DNA from: Acidobacteriota bacterium
Lineage (GTDB): Bacteria > Acidobacteriota > Aminicenantia > UBA2199
Assembly: GCA_021817755.1 (NCBI GenBank)
Contig: JAKAGC010000004.1
Location: forward strand, 1 to 19,787
Direction: 5' to 3'
DNA: 19,787 nucleotides
The notes beneath the pieces were generated by a model. The model did not search any database. It had not been told where the DNA came from and saw only the letters and a list, made by a program, of their open reading frames with translations. Within the stretch, counting starts at the first letter, position 1, and each line of letters starts with the position of its first letter. Position numbers and translations under genes: made by a program. Positions 1-8,780 of this stretch are shown piece by piece.

Positions 1-1884
1 AACCGTACCATCGATGAGAGTATATGATTCTTGAGAGGGAAGGTTTTTAATTTTATCTCTGAAAATACCCTTCAAATTTATATTCCATTTTTTCATAGTA
101 TAATTTAATACTAGTGATGCAAAATTATGAGATACATCTTCATTAGTTAAATGCAGCATATGGGTATAGGTCCCGTAAACCATTAAACTTTTTATTGGAG
201 AATATTTAAATTCAAACTCCAATCCACTTGTTCCACCTTCGCCCTCGTAATTATAAAAACCTGGAACTCCAAGTATATTACGAGGATCATAAGGAATTTG
301 ACCCAATATAATCATATTATCTATATCATTATGGAAATAAGTCAAAACAAGTTGCGCTTTTTTGAAATTATGAATATATGCAAACTCAAATGTATTGATT
401 TTTTCAGGATTTAAATCCGCATTTCCAAAATCCACCGGATTGTTTTTATCATATAACTCAAGAAAATTAGGGGCACGGAAAGCAGCACCGAACATGGCTT
501 TAAATTTCCCACCAAAAGGTGTATTATAAATAATAGCTGCACGTGGATTCAGTGTTCCACCAAAATCATTATAATGATCGTAACGAAGTCCCGCTGTTAT
601 AGTTAATCGTTTTATAGGGACAATCTTCCCTTGTACATAAAGACCAAAAACATTTCGATAGATTTCATTATTGAAAGAGTCTTCACCTTCGAATTCTGTA
701 ATATTACCCATATATTCAAGACTTACTGGATCATAATTAAATAGATTGGCTACATGAGTAATACCGGTTCTCATGTAAGAAATTCCTCCGATAAGAGTTG
801 CATTTATTTTCAAAAAATTGTAAGTAAAATCCGCATGGATATTCAAATTATTTGAATTCAAAAATGGACCACTGTAACCCGGATTCATAATTATGAATCC
901 CGGAGCTACTTCTGTACCTTCAGGTAATACAAGGGCAAGTGCATTCCAATGATCTTCCATATATGATGCACCGATATCAATTTTCAAATTTTTACCAATA
1001 TTTCCGCTATAATTTGAAGATATGTACGATTGCTTTGTTTTTTCAGTATTGATATGATTTGCCAATCCTCCAAAAACAAGGAAATCTTCCCTTGAACGTT
1101 CCATATGACGTGCATCAATTGTAAGATTTTTAAATTTTAAAGTTAGAAATGCATCCATTCCTTTTACAGGATCATGCGTATCACCTGTCTGTCCAAAAAC
1201 ATCTGTAATGTTTTTATAGTTATAACCATTATCTGAAAAAGCTTTTGCAAAAGCCGATATATTTAATGAATTTGAGATTTTTTTTGAAAAATTAATTGCT
1301 ATATCCCGCGAATTCATATTTCCAACTTTCACAGTTACATTATTCTTATCAGTTTCGGTTACAATATTTACAACTCCAAGAAATGCATTGGAACCATATA
1401 AAGCCGATCCAGGCCCTCGAATGATTTCTACTTGTTTAATATTTTCAACAGCAATTAATCGGTTAATAATGGAAATACCACCAGTATAAAGATCATTTAA
1501 TCTTTGTCCGTTTATAAGGAACAATATAGATTCGGAAAGGGCAGTAGTTCGTCCTCTGGAAGAAATGCGATTGGCTGTTCCTTGTTCAATATCCAGGGTC
1601 GTTTGAAATCCTGGAGCAAAATTCAGTAATTCTTCAATATTGGATATTCCCATATTTTGAATATCTGCCGCTGTAAACACTGTTACCGAGGATGGAGCTT
1701 CTTCAACCGTTTCTTCTGATTTCGATGCCACCTGTACTTTTACATTCAATAAATCGGATAACGAATACTCGGAAATATCGTTTAATTCAGGTTTACTTTT
1801 TGCCAATAATTCCCCGTTTCCCATTAACATGACGGCAAATATGCAGACCTCAACATATATATATAACGAAATTATTTTTCTCAT
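1..1884 (-). CDS. TonB-dependent outer membrane receptor (partial, C-terminus beyond window)
   Basis: Outer-membrane receptor of the FepA/BtuB/CirA type, which imports a scarce ligand (siderophore, cobalamin or similar) using TonB energy. The frame is open from ATG at 1884 to base 1, giving 628 residues without a stop. A signal peptide with a hydrophobic core ends near LLA-K around residue 28. The plug domain follows (about residues 60-170), with the recognisable stretches APSSVTVFTAADI and IIRGPGSALYGSNAFLGVVN. The rest is rich in alternating aromatic residues, as in a 22-strand barrel, including YDHYNDFGGTLNPRAA. Family members are usually 650-700 residues, so only the last strands should be missing. 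GGAGG lies 5 nt before the start. The ligand cannot be told from the sequence. No TonB, ExbB or binding-protein genes are in view. The gene is divergent from the cysteine desulfurase operon. Confidence 0.93.
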   Translation of the reverse strand, partial: MRKIISLYIYVEVCIFAVMLMGNGELLAKSKPELNDISEYSLSDLLNVKVQVASKSEETVEEAPSSVTVFTAADIQNMGISNIEELLNFAPGFQTTLDIEQGTANRISSRGRTTALSESILFLINGQRLNDLYTGGISIINRLIAVENIKQVEIIRGPGSALYGSNAFLGVVNIVTETDKNNVTVKVGNMNSRDIAINFSKKISNSLNISAFAKAFSDNGYNYKNITDVFGQTGDTHDPVKGMDAFLTLKFKNLTIDARHMERSREDFLVFGGLANHINTEKTKQSYISSNYSGNIGKNLKIDIGASYMEDHWNALALVLPEGTEVAPGFIIMNPGYSGPFLNSNNLNIHADFTYNFLKINATLIGGISYMRTGITHVANLFNYDPVSLEYMGNITEFEGEDSFNNEIYRNVFGLYVQGKIVPIKRLTITAGLRYDHYNDFGGTLNPRAAIIYNTPFGGKFKAMFGAAFRAPNFLELYDKNNPVDFGNADLNPEKINTFEFAYIHNFKKAQLVLTYFHNDIDNMIILGQIPYDPRNILGVPGFYNYEGEGGTSGLEFEFKYSPIKSLMVYGTYTHMLHLTNEDVSHNFASLVLNYTMKKWNINLKGIFRDKIKNLPSQESYTLIDGTV

Positions 1885-1904
1885 GTTGACCTCCAAAATT
1901 TCAG

Positions 1905-1920
1905 AGCATAATTTATGCCA
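1905..1920 (-). promoter_or_regulatory. Sigma54-like -24/-12 element and palindrome before the TonB receptor
   Basis: Read on the minus strand this is TGGCATAAATTATGCT. It carries GG and GC separated by exactly 10 nt and matches the sigma54 consensus TGGCAYRNNNNTTGCW at all but one fixed position. The same bases form a perfect 6-1-6 inverted repeat (GCATAA-T-TTATGC, 1906-1918), so an operator is an alternative reading. The predicted start point (about 1894) would fall on the first G of the ribosome binding site, leaving a 10-nt leader. Confidence 0.4.
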
Positions 1921-1985
1921 CATTACTTTTACTAATGAAATCCTTTTATAATAAGCATAATGAAAAATTTAGTAAAAATTACAAT

Positions 1986-2013
1986 ATTGGAAAAGCTCCA
2001 ATTTATTGGAAAA
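1986..2013. repeat. Three ATTGGA half-sites upstream of the TonB receptor
   Basis: ATTGGAAAA occurs twice as a direct repeat (1986-1994 and 2005-2013), with an inverted TCCAAT between the copies (1997-2002). Each neighbouring pair therefore forms an inverted repeat. The cluster lies about 90-120 bp upstream of the predicted start point of the receptor gene, a usual place for an activator site. It could also serve the divergent operon. The rest of the 335-bp gap (1885-2219) is AT-rich, with no gene that I can see. Confidence 0.3.
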
Positions 2014-2168
2014 TTCGTATATTTCTATCATAAAAAAATATAAAAATTACTATAAATTAACTTACCTTAATACCAGTCATATATAAACAGTGGATTTTCT
2101 TATAATCGCTCTCATCCCAGTTAAATAAATGACGAAAGGAAAAACGGATAAAAACATTTTCTTTGGTC

Positions 2169-2197
2169 TTGCATTATACCGTTATTTCCATTACAAT
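2169..2197 (+). promoter_or_regulatory. Sigma70-type promoter of the cysteine desulfurase operon
   Basis: The -35 box TTGCAT (2169-2174) and -10 box TACAAT (2192-2197) are separated by exactly 17 bp. The expected start point is near 2204, giving a leader of about 16 nt. The ribosome binding site before the ATG at 2220 is weak (AAAGAG). No obvious operator overlaps it. Confidence 0.6.
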
Positions 2198-2219
2198 ATG
2201 GCACTAAAGAGAATTAATA

Positions 2220-3368
2220 ATGATATATTTGGATTATGCCGCTTCAACTCCTCTAAGAAAAAGAGCTTTACATGTCTTAGAGAAATCGCTTAAAGAGGAT
2301 TTTGCCAATCCCTCCTCAGCTCATAAACTCGGAACCTGTTTATACGAACGGATCGAAATGTACAGGAAGGAAATCCTAAAATACCTTGAAGGTCATGTAA
2401 ATGACCGAATGGTTTTTACTTCCTCTGCTACCGAATCCAACAATATGGTATTTTTCGGCCTGAACCTGACTTCCGGGGATAAAATTATGTTTTCCCGCGC
2501 AGATCATGCTAGTATTACAGCTCCAGCCGATTTATTAAAAAATAGAGGAATCCAGCAGGTGGAAATAAAGCTCAAAGCTGATGGAAGTATCGATGAAGAG
2601 AAATTCTGGACCAGTCTCGATTCTGATGTCAAATTGATCGTTTTTTCGTATGTAAATAATCAGTGCGGAACCATAACTGACTTCTGCAAATTAAGCACCG
2701 AAATTAAAAAGAAATGGAGTACCGTTCATATCCACATCGATGCCGCCCAGGGATTCGGGAAGCTCCCCTTTTCACTAAAAGAAGCCAGAATAGATAGTTT
2801 GAGTATCTCTTCCCATAAAATCGGCGGACCCAAAGGAATTGCTGGTCTTTATCTCAAATCCAATATAAACCTTACTCCATTAATGTACGGAGGAGGACAG
2901 GAAAATCATTTCCGCCCTTCTACACAGGCAGCCCCACTTATCTTCGGATTTTATGAAGCCATAAGAGAATCTTTTGAAACCATACAAACTTCCCTTGATC
3001 ATGTGCAGGAAATCAATAAATCCATCCGTGATAATCTCAATCAAAAGCTAAGTGAAATCCGTTTTCCTTATGATAAGGTAAGTAGTCCCTATATTTTGAC
3101 CTTTATTCTTCCCCATATATCAAGCGATATTATTCTCCGTCATCTTGAAACTCAAAATATTATTGTATCCAGTACCAGTGCTTGTTCTTCCCGGGTTAAA
3201 GGAAAGAACCCCGTATTTGATGCTCTCCATATCCCTCCCCCACTCCATAAATTTGTATTACGTGTTTCTTTTTCTCATGAAACACTCAAAGAAGACGTCG
3301 AATTTTTCTGCTCAGCGATTACCCAAATTTATAATGATTTGAAACAACTTATGAAAAGAAGAGATTAA
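2220..3368 (+). CDS. Cysteine desulfurase (NifS/IscS-like, class V aminotransferase fold)
   Basis: PLP enzyme that removes sulfur from cysteine and passes it on as a persulfide, leaving alanine. The 382-residue protein has the family start (YLDYAASTP), PLP-contacting His96 in RADHAS, Asp174 in HIDAAQ, the Schiff-base lysine Lys200 in SISSHKIGGPKG, the GGGQE stretch near 224-228, and the persulfide-forming Cys322 in SSTSACSS. It is the first gene behind the promoter at 2169-2197. The next gene, thiI, starts 2 nt after its stop. Together with the lack of a rhodanese domain in that ThiI, this suggests a dedicated sulfur donor for ThiI, as for NifZ-ThiI in Bacillus. No IscU, SufU or IscR gene is nearby, so a general iron-sulfur role is less likely. 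It could still serve several acceptors. Confidence 0.93.
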   Translation: MIYLDYAASTPLRKRALHVLEKSLKEDFANPSSAHKLGTCLYERIEMYRKEILKYLEGHVNDRMVFTSSATESNNMVFFGLNLTSGDKIMFSRADHASITAPADLLKNRGIQQVEIKLKADGSIDEEKFWTSLDSDVKLIVFSYVNNQCGTITDFCKLSTEIKKKWSTVHIHIDAAQGFGKLPFSLKEARIDSLSISSHKIGGPKGIAGLYLKSNINLTPLMYGGGQENHFRPSTQAAPLIFGFYEAIRESFETIQTSLDHVQEINKSIRDNLNQKLSEIRFPYDKVSSPYILTFILPHISSDIILRHLETQNIIVSSTSACSSRVKGKNPVFDALHIPPPLHKFVLRVSFSHETLKEDVEFFCSAITQIYNDLKQLMKRRD

Positions 3369-3370
3369 AC

Positions 3371-4585
3371 ATGTATAATGTACTTTTAATTAATGTAGAC
3401 GAACTCTGGTTAAAAGGTAAAAATCGTCCCGTGTATTTTAAAGCTATTCGTGAACATATTCGCGAATTGATAAAAGCTTATCATAGTGATCAATTTTCTT
3501 GCTTAACTGAAGATCAACGAATTGTAACGGAATCGGAAACCCCGTTTTCAGATGAAACCATTGCAGCTTTATTAAATATCCCCGGCATTCATTCCATATT
3601 ACCTTCACGTCAAATTCCTTCTGATATAGATGCATTGGAAAAAGAGGTCATCGAAGAGCTCTCTCTCCCTGGTGCCCTTGATGGTATTTCCTCCTTCAAA
3701 GTTGAGACGAGGAGAAGCTACAAAGGTTTTCCCTTTACTAGCATGGAAGTCTCCAGCCGTATCGGAGAGGGTATATTGAATACATTCCCTCACTTAAAAG
3801 CTGAAATGAGGAATGCACAATTGAAAGTCGAAATCCGAATAATGAAGAGTAATATATATGCAGCTACCCGTAAATTACCCGCTATCGGAGGATTACCCGC
3901 CGGTACAGGTGGACATTTGATATCACTCATTTCAGGTGGATTCGATTCACCCGTAGCCAGTTACCTTATGGCAAAACGCGGATGTAGGCAATCTTTTATA
4001 TTTTTCTATGCTTATCCTTTTGTGGGTGATGAAGTCAAAAAAAAGATTATCCAACTTGTTTCAATCCTTGGAAAATTTCAGAGACATTCACGATTATATG
4101 TTGTTCCATTTGGGAATATTCAGGACCAAATCGCCAAACAATGTGATATCGATTACCGGACCCTTCTATTCAGGAAAGCAATGATACGTTGTGCCACTTT
4201 ACTTGCGCAGCGAATAAATGCAGATGGCCTTCTTACCGGTGATGCCCTCGGTCAGGTGTCAAGCCAGACGGTTTGGAACATGGCTGCCTTGAACCAAGCC
4301 ACAACTTTACCCATTTTCAGGCCACTTTCAGGGTTTAATAAAATTGAAATCATCCAGTTAGCTAAAAGAATTGGTACTCATGATGTATCAGTAATTCCTC
4401 ATGATGATGCATGCAGCTTATTCGCACCTAAGCACCCCGTAATCAAACCTAGCAGTTCTTATCTTGAAAAATTCGATACACGGGTGCCCCTGGATGATCT
4501 TCTGAAAAATGCTCTTAACGAATCCGAGGTTTACGACATATCAATTACAGGTGAAGTACAAAAAAGTAAGGAAATAAAATCATGA
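3371..4585 (+). CDS. thiI: ThiI: tRNA 4-thiouridine synthetase / thiamine sulfurtransferase
   Basis: Uses ATP to activate U8 of tRNA for thiolation. In many bacteria it also helps move sulfur to ThiS for thiamine. The 404-residue protein has an N-terminal ferredoxin-like region, a THUMP domain (about 60-165) and an adenylating PP-loop domain with SGGFDSPVAS (188-197). The later family blocks TGDALGQVSSQT, PIFRPLSGFNKIEII and DDACSLFAPKHP (Cys348) are present. It ends soon after, so the C-terminal rhodanese domain of the E. coli enzyme is absent, as in Bacillus. The acceptor sulfur must then come from a partner, and the adjacent cysteine desulfurase is the obvious one. The start lies 2 nt after the upstream stop. 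The stop overlaps the next start as ATGA, so all three genes are probably translationally coupled. Confidence 0.93.
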   Translation: MYNVLLINVDELWLKGKNRPVYFKAIREHIRELIKAYHSDQFSCLTEDQRIVTESETPFSDETIAALLNIPGIHSILPSRQIPSDIDALEKEVIEELSLPGALDGISSFKVETRRSYKGFPFTSMEVSSRIGEGILNTFPHLKAEMRNAQLKVEIRIMKSNIYAATRKLPAIGGLPAGTGGHLISLISGGFDSPVASYLMAKRGCRQSFIFFYAYPFVGDEVKKKIIQLVSILGKFQRHSRLYVVPFGNIQDQIAKQCDIDYRTLLFRKAMIRCATLLAQRINADGLLTGDALGQVSSQTVWNMAALNQATTLPIFRPLSGFNKIEIIQLAKRIGTHDVSVIPHDDACSLFAPKHPVIKPSSSYLEKFDTRVPLDDLLKNALNESEVYDISITGEVQKSKEIKS

Positions 4586-5517
4586 TTAAACAAAAACCCC
4601 GGGGAATGTCTCAAAAAGAATTCTTGCAAGCTAAAGCCCAAAATAAATTATATAGTTTTATACTCGATAATGGTGGAATTAGAGGTGCTATTTTACATGG
4701 TACCCATATGATTAATGAAATGAGAGCCACACATAAACTGGGAATACTTGAGACTCTCGTTTTAGGTCATGGTTATTTGGGTGCCGGTCTTATTATCGCA
4801 ACATTGAAAGGAAAAGATCGCGCCGCATTAAAAATAGAATGTTCCGGTCCAATTCGTGGACTTTCTGTCGAAGCTGATGCAGCAGGGGAAGTACGCGGTT
4901 ATCTCAAAGCCAACCCCATTCCCATTGAAATACCATTGGAGAGTTTCGATTTATCCCCTTATTTTGGTGATGGATACCTCACTATTACCAAATATCCACA
5001 ATATGCCAAACATCCCTATTCAGGTCAAATTAAATTGAAATCAGGTAGTATCGCCTCAAATCTAACACAGTATTATTGGATTTCAGAGCAGACACCCACA
5101 TCATTTAATGTCAGCATCAAATTCGATGAAAAAGGAGAAGTCATCGGAGCCGGTGGATTATATTTGCAAACCATGCCCGGAACACCCAATGATCGTATTA
5201 AAACTCTTGAACTTATTCTTGAAACGTTACCTTCTATCGGAGAGGTATTTGCAAACCAACTATCTCCCCAGGAATTTGTCTCATCTCATTTCCATGCTTT
5301 TTCACCACGTATGCTATCCGATAGAAGAATCGAATTTTTTTGCCGATGTCAAAAAGAAACCATCACTCAAATTATACAAAATCTTCCTATAGATACGCTT
5401 GCAGATATGGCCATCAATGGACCCTTTCCACTCGAGACCCACTGCCGCAACTGCAATACTACTTACTCTTTTGAAAAAGAAGAAATCGATGCCCTTTTCA
5501 GTAAACGGGTTCATTAA
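4582..5517 (+). CDS. hslO: Hsp33 redox-regulated chaperone
   Basis: Cytoplasmic holdase that is inactive when reduced and zinc-bound. It is switched on by disulfide formation and unfolding under oxidative stress. The 311-residue length is slightly above the usual 290-300. The N-terminal domain has HKLGILETLVLGHGYLGAG and IECSGPIRGLSVEADAAG, and the middle shows TMPG. All four zinc ligands are present: Cys254-X-Cys256 and Cys288-X2-Cys291, 31 residues apart, matching the family C-X-C…C-X-X-C redox switch. The ATG overlaps the thiI stop by 4 bp (ATGA). Its place behind two genes that handle persulfide sulfur fits a sulfur/redox operon, though that link is inference. Confidence 0.95.
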   Translation: MIKQKPRGMSQKEFLQAKAQNKLYSFILDNGGIRGAILHGTHMINEMRATHKLGILETLVLGHGYLGAGLIIATLKGKDRAALKIECSGPIRGLSVEADAAGEVRGYLKANPIPIEIPLESFDLSPYFGDGYLTITKYPQYAKHPYSGQIKLKSGSIASNLTQYYWISEQTPTSFNVSIKFDEKGEVIGAGGLYLQTMPGTPNDRIKTLELILETLPSIGEVFANQLSPQEFVSSHFHAFSPRMLSDRRIEFFCRCQKETITQIIQNLPIDTLADMAINGPFPLETHCRNCNTTYSFEKEEIDALFSKRVH

Positions 5518-5541
5518 TTTTATTAACAGGTGAGCACGACT

Positions 5542-6900
5542 ATGGATAGCCTTAAATACATCGCAACCTTATGCATTTATTTTATCCTTTTAGTAACAGT
5601 GGGAGTATATATTGCCAGAAAGAAACCCGATTTCGACGGGTATTTTTTCGGAAGAAGAAAACTCGGTACCTTTTTAATCTTTTTTACCGTTACCGCTGCA
5701 TGGTTCGGAGCAGCGTCCACTCTTGCTACCATAGAAGCCGCATATAAAAGCGGATTTCAGGCAGTTTGGTTACTCGGAATACCCACGATAATCACTGTTT
5801 TAATTTTTATTTTGGTCAATAATAAAATCCGTGAAGTTCACTTCGTCTCACTCCCTGTATTGCTTGGAAAATATTATGGAAAAGGAGTAAGCCGATTTGC
5901 TACATTTTTAATATTTTTCTACATGATTCTTCTTGCTGCATCACAATTTGTCGCATGGGGAAAATTTATCTCTACATTCCTCGGGTACCCATACGAAATA
6001 ACAATAATTATCGGAGCTTTAACCGTAATTCTATATTCATATCTCGGCGGCTACTTTTCAATTGCATTAACCGATGGAATTCAATTTATATTGATTGCAC
6101 TCTCCCTCACTTATTTAATGGTGTTCTTCAGTCATAGTACTCCAGTTTTTAAACCCGGAGATTTCCATTTGTTTTCCAACCCCTCTTATCATATATTAAT
6201 GACCATCTCTTTTATTTTAGCCTGGACAATTTCCCCCATTATATGGCAGCGGATCGCTTCTGCAAAATCGGCGAGAGCATCCCGTTACGGGTTAGTCTTT
6301 TCTGTTTTTTCATTTCTCGTACTGTATTATATGGTAATTCGTATCGGCATTTATTTAAGATCTACCCCTGGAGCACCCGGAGAAAATTTTTTCGGATCCT
6401 TTATCCATCATTGGCTCCCAGTCGAAGGAAGTTTACTCGTATTCCTTGGAATTGCGGCTGCGATTATGTCTACCGCCGATACTGCGATAAACATTGCATC
6501 CTTAACCCTTGTAAAAGACGTTCTCCCGATTAAACACACCACCCGTTCCGTTTTCTGGGGGAGGCTCTCCACATTTTTCTCCGGTATTCTCGCTGCATTA
6601 ATAGCTCTTAGATTTGATTCTATCATAAAAACACTCGGCCTTGCTTCCGAAATTATGGCAGAAGGTTTATTCATCCCAGGTATGTACCTCTTATTTTTTA
6701 AAAAGAAACGCCCATTAGCCGCACTTCTCAGCCTTATTTTCGGAGGTGGATTTTCTCTTCTCGTCTTTTTAAATGCATACGGTTTATCCCTTCCTCTACC
6801 CCAATGGCCATACTCCCTTCCCTATGGATTAAGCTTATCATTAATCGGTTTTTTTATCGGTTTCCTATTTCAAAAAAACTCAGAGAAAATCAAAAAATAA
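5542..6900 (+). CDS. Sodium:solute symporter (SSS/SLC5 family)
   Basis: Inner-membrane secondary transporter of the LeuT-fold SSS family (PutP, PanF and relatives), with about 12-13 hydrophobic segments in 452 residues. Family features include an N-terminal segment followed by FDGYFFGRRKLGT, the block TAAWFGAASTLATIEAAYKSG, GGYFSIALTDGIQF in the middle, and AAAIMSTADTAINIAS late in the protein, which resembles the sodium-binding region of PutP. I place the start at ATG 5542 because AGGTGA (5528-5533) is a ribosome binding site 8 nt away. A GTG at 5530 is in frame but lies inside that site. It is the last gene of the operon, 24 nt behind hslO. The substrate is unknown, and the neighbours do not identify it. 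Confidence 0.88.
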   Translation: MDSLKYIATLCIYFILLVTVGVYIARKKPDFDGYFFGRRKLGTFLIFFTVTAAWFGAASTLATIEAAYKSGFQAVWLLGIPTIITVLIFILVNNKIREVHFVSLPVLLGKYYGKGVSRFATFLIFFYMILLAASQFVAWGKFISTFLGYPYEITIIIGALTVILYSYLGGYFSIALTDGIQFILIALSLTYLMVFFSHSTPVFKPGDFHLFSNPSYHILMTISFILAWTISPIIWQRIASAKSARASRYGLVFSVFSFLVLYYMVIRIGIYLRSTPGAPGENFFGSFIHHWLPVEGSLLVFLGIAAAIMSTADTAINIASLTLVKDVLPIKHTTRSVFWGRLSTFFSGILAALIALRFDSIIKTLGLASEIMAEGLFIPGMYLLFFKKKRPLAALLSLIFGGGFSLLVFLNAYGLSLPLPQWPYSLPYGLSLSLIGFFIGFLFQKNSEKIKK

Positions 6901-6917
6901 GATAATTCCATCAAAGT

Positions 6918-6938
6918 TAATCTTATAATTAAAGATTA
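6918..6938. terminator. Weak AT-rich hairpin between convergent genes
   Basis: TAATCTT (6918-6924) and AAGATTA (6932-6938) form a 7-bp stem around a 7-nt loop. It sits in the short gap between the symporter stop (6900) and the stop of the opposing gene (6929). The position suits a shared terminator, but the stem has little GC and no long T-run follows. Confidence 0.25.
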
Positions 6939-8779
6939 TTTCCCCATACCGGGATCTGATATAATATATAGAGGTAGTGACGGTTGGCAGGATTTAATTT
7001 CACTGCTTTTTCACGTATCCCATCAATTCGTTTTTGAAAAGATTTCTTATCCCCGAAATAATTAAAATATCGCTGCAAGAAATATAACGCGCCCACATAT
7101 TCCGGCTCCAAATTAAACGCATTCAGGGCTTCACTTTTTGCTTTTTCACGTTTATCAAATTCCAGGTATATTTCCGCCTTTGTTAATTTTATAAAAGGAT
7201 TAAACGGAGCATATATTTCCGCTTTTTTAAGTGGAGCGATAATCTCATCATCCATTGATATGTATTTTACTTTTTTCTTAAGAAAATCAATATATAAGCT
7301 TGACTCTGTAAGATATGGATCGATAAAATAAGGATTAAGATATTCTGCTTTTTTAAGTTGATTAATCCCTTCATAAAAGGCATCCATATCCGTACTTTTA
7401 TTGAAAAAAGTCTCCAAAATAATCGCTTTCCGCTGATAAATAGTAACATCCAGGGGATTAACCAATACCGCTTTCTTTAATAAATTGAATTTTTCAATAG
7501 GATTCGTCGTATTACCCGCTTTATCCAGGAAAAAGCCTGAAATTGAAGGCGATAAATAACCTCCTATAAAAATAAAAACAATAACAACACCCAGTAGAAG
7601 TTTTTGTTTAAATGGAAAGCTCTTAAAAATAATTTTTTCTTCCAGAAATTCTTTCAAAAAGAATATAAAAAGAAAATAAAAGAAACTATAAAAGAGTAGA
7701 TTAAAAAACAATGCCTGGAATAAAAGAAAAAGGATAATGATTTTTGAAATGTTGAATAATGCAGTCGAAAATAGATTTCGAACAATAACAAATCCCAGTA
7801 ACAAAATAAGAAGAATACCTCCAATACCTGTTTCGGTTACCAATTGAAAGTAGTCATTATGAGTATTCGTAGGAAGTTTAAAATAATTGGCCGGTCCATG
7901 TATTTGTTTAAAATTATAACGGCTGCATACAGTGGAGAAGTTATCAAGCCCCACTCCAGTCAACCAATAATCTTTAAATATATTTGGTGTCATTTCCCAG
8001 ATTTTTAATCGTTCCAGTACATATGGATCCTTTTCCAGGGAAAACTTAAATGAAGATTGCATCGGGTTCGGTATAAAGAATGTGAGTATTGGAAGAATTA
8101 TGAGAAGACCCACTGCCCCAATAAAAACCCATATACGTTTTTTCTTGCTTAATTCCCCCATCCATTTTGCCAGAATCAATAAAATCGAAAAAAGAATCAC
8201 TCCCAAAAAAGCCCCTTTCGATTTTGAGATATAGACGCCCACCGTATTTATAATCAACCCTATCCAATACCATTTCACCCGTTTATTCATCAAATAATAA
8301 ACAGCCAGTAGAACTCCCATTCCTGAAATAATCCCCTCATGAATAGTATTAACGAACAACGGATGATTCAGAGAAAGTGAAGGTATTAATTTCATAATAA
8401 TTGTAATTACAGAGAAAACTGAGATGATTGAAAAAATATAAGGAATCAGATTTCTTTCGCTTCTCTGTGAATTATAAAACAACGTGAAATAGCAAGAAAT
8501 AATTAGAAGATCCGATAAAAGTAAAATCGATTTAAAGTGATAAACTGAAAAAAAAGTAAGAAAAATAAAAAAGAAATGAATTATTGCTGAAATCAGAGAA
8601 AATGAAGATACGCCAATTGTTTTCATCGAGTGAATTTTCCTGAGGGCAAAAAAACAAATAAGAATTGCAGAACCGGTAAAATAAATATTTGATTGTTTTT
8701 CCGGGAAAAAAAGCATCCAGGAAAGAATTAATATGAATTCAATTCGGTAATCGTCTATCCACCTGTAGAAAAATCCCAT
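6929..8779 (-). CDS. Polytopic O-antigen ligase / O-oligosaccharyltransferase-like protein with TPR tail (Wzy_C family)
   Basis: Membrane protein of 616 residues with roughly 11-13 hydrophobic segments over residues 10-410 and a soluble, helix-repeat C-terminus (about 420-616) resembling tetratricopeptide repeats (EAEKAKSEAL-type helices ending EPEYVGALYFLQRY). The Wzy_C signature is clear: RLKIWEMTPNIFKDYWLTGVGLDNF (257-281 region) followed by the periplasmic THNDYFQLVTETG (306-318), with His307 and Glu316. This family covers WaaL ligases, some Wzy polymerases and the PglL/TfpO enzymes that move glycans from a lipid carrier to pilin. TPR tails are frequent in this family. It follows a related gene by 1 nt, with GGGGGA as its ribosome binding site inside that gene's end, downstream of a pilin. 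I therefore favour pilin or surface glycan transfer. WaaL or Wzy activity cannot be excluded. Confidence 0.8.
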   Translation of the reverse strand: MGFFYRWIDDYRIEFILILSWMLFFPEKQSNIYFTGSAILICFFALRKIHSMKTIGVSSFSLISAIIHFFFIFLTFFSVYHFKSILLLSDLLIISCYFTLFYNSQRSERNLIPYIFSIISVFSVITIIMKLIPSLSLNHPLFVNTIHEGIISGMGVLLAVYYLMNKRVKWYWIGLIINTVGVYISKSKGAFLGVILFSILLILAKWMGELSKKKRIWVFIGAVGLLIILPILTFFIPNPMQSSFKFSLEKDPYVLERLKIWEMTPNIFKDYWLTGVGLDNFSTVCSRYNFKQIHGPANYFKLPTNTHNDYFQLVTETGIGGILLILLLGFVIVRNLFSTALFNISKIIILFLLFQALFFNLLFYSFFYFLFIFFLKEFLEEKIIFKSFPFKQKLLLGVVIVFIFIGGYLSPSISGFFLDKAGNTTNPIEKFNLLKKAVLVNPLDVTIYQRKAIILETFFNKSTDMDAFYEGINQLKKAEYLNPYFIDPYLTESSLYIDFLKKKVKYISMDDEIIAPLKKAEIYAPFNPFIKLTKAEIYLEFDKREKAKSEALNAFNLEPEYVGALYFLQRYFNYFGDKKSFQKRIDGIREKAVKLNPANRHYLYILYQIPVWGNNL

Positions 8780-8780
8780 A

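Noticed and set aside
5530..5541. GTG at 5530 as the symporter start
   Set aside because: It overlaps the AGGTGA that is correctly placed for ATG 5542, and nothing resembling a binding site precedes it.
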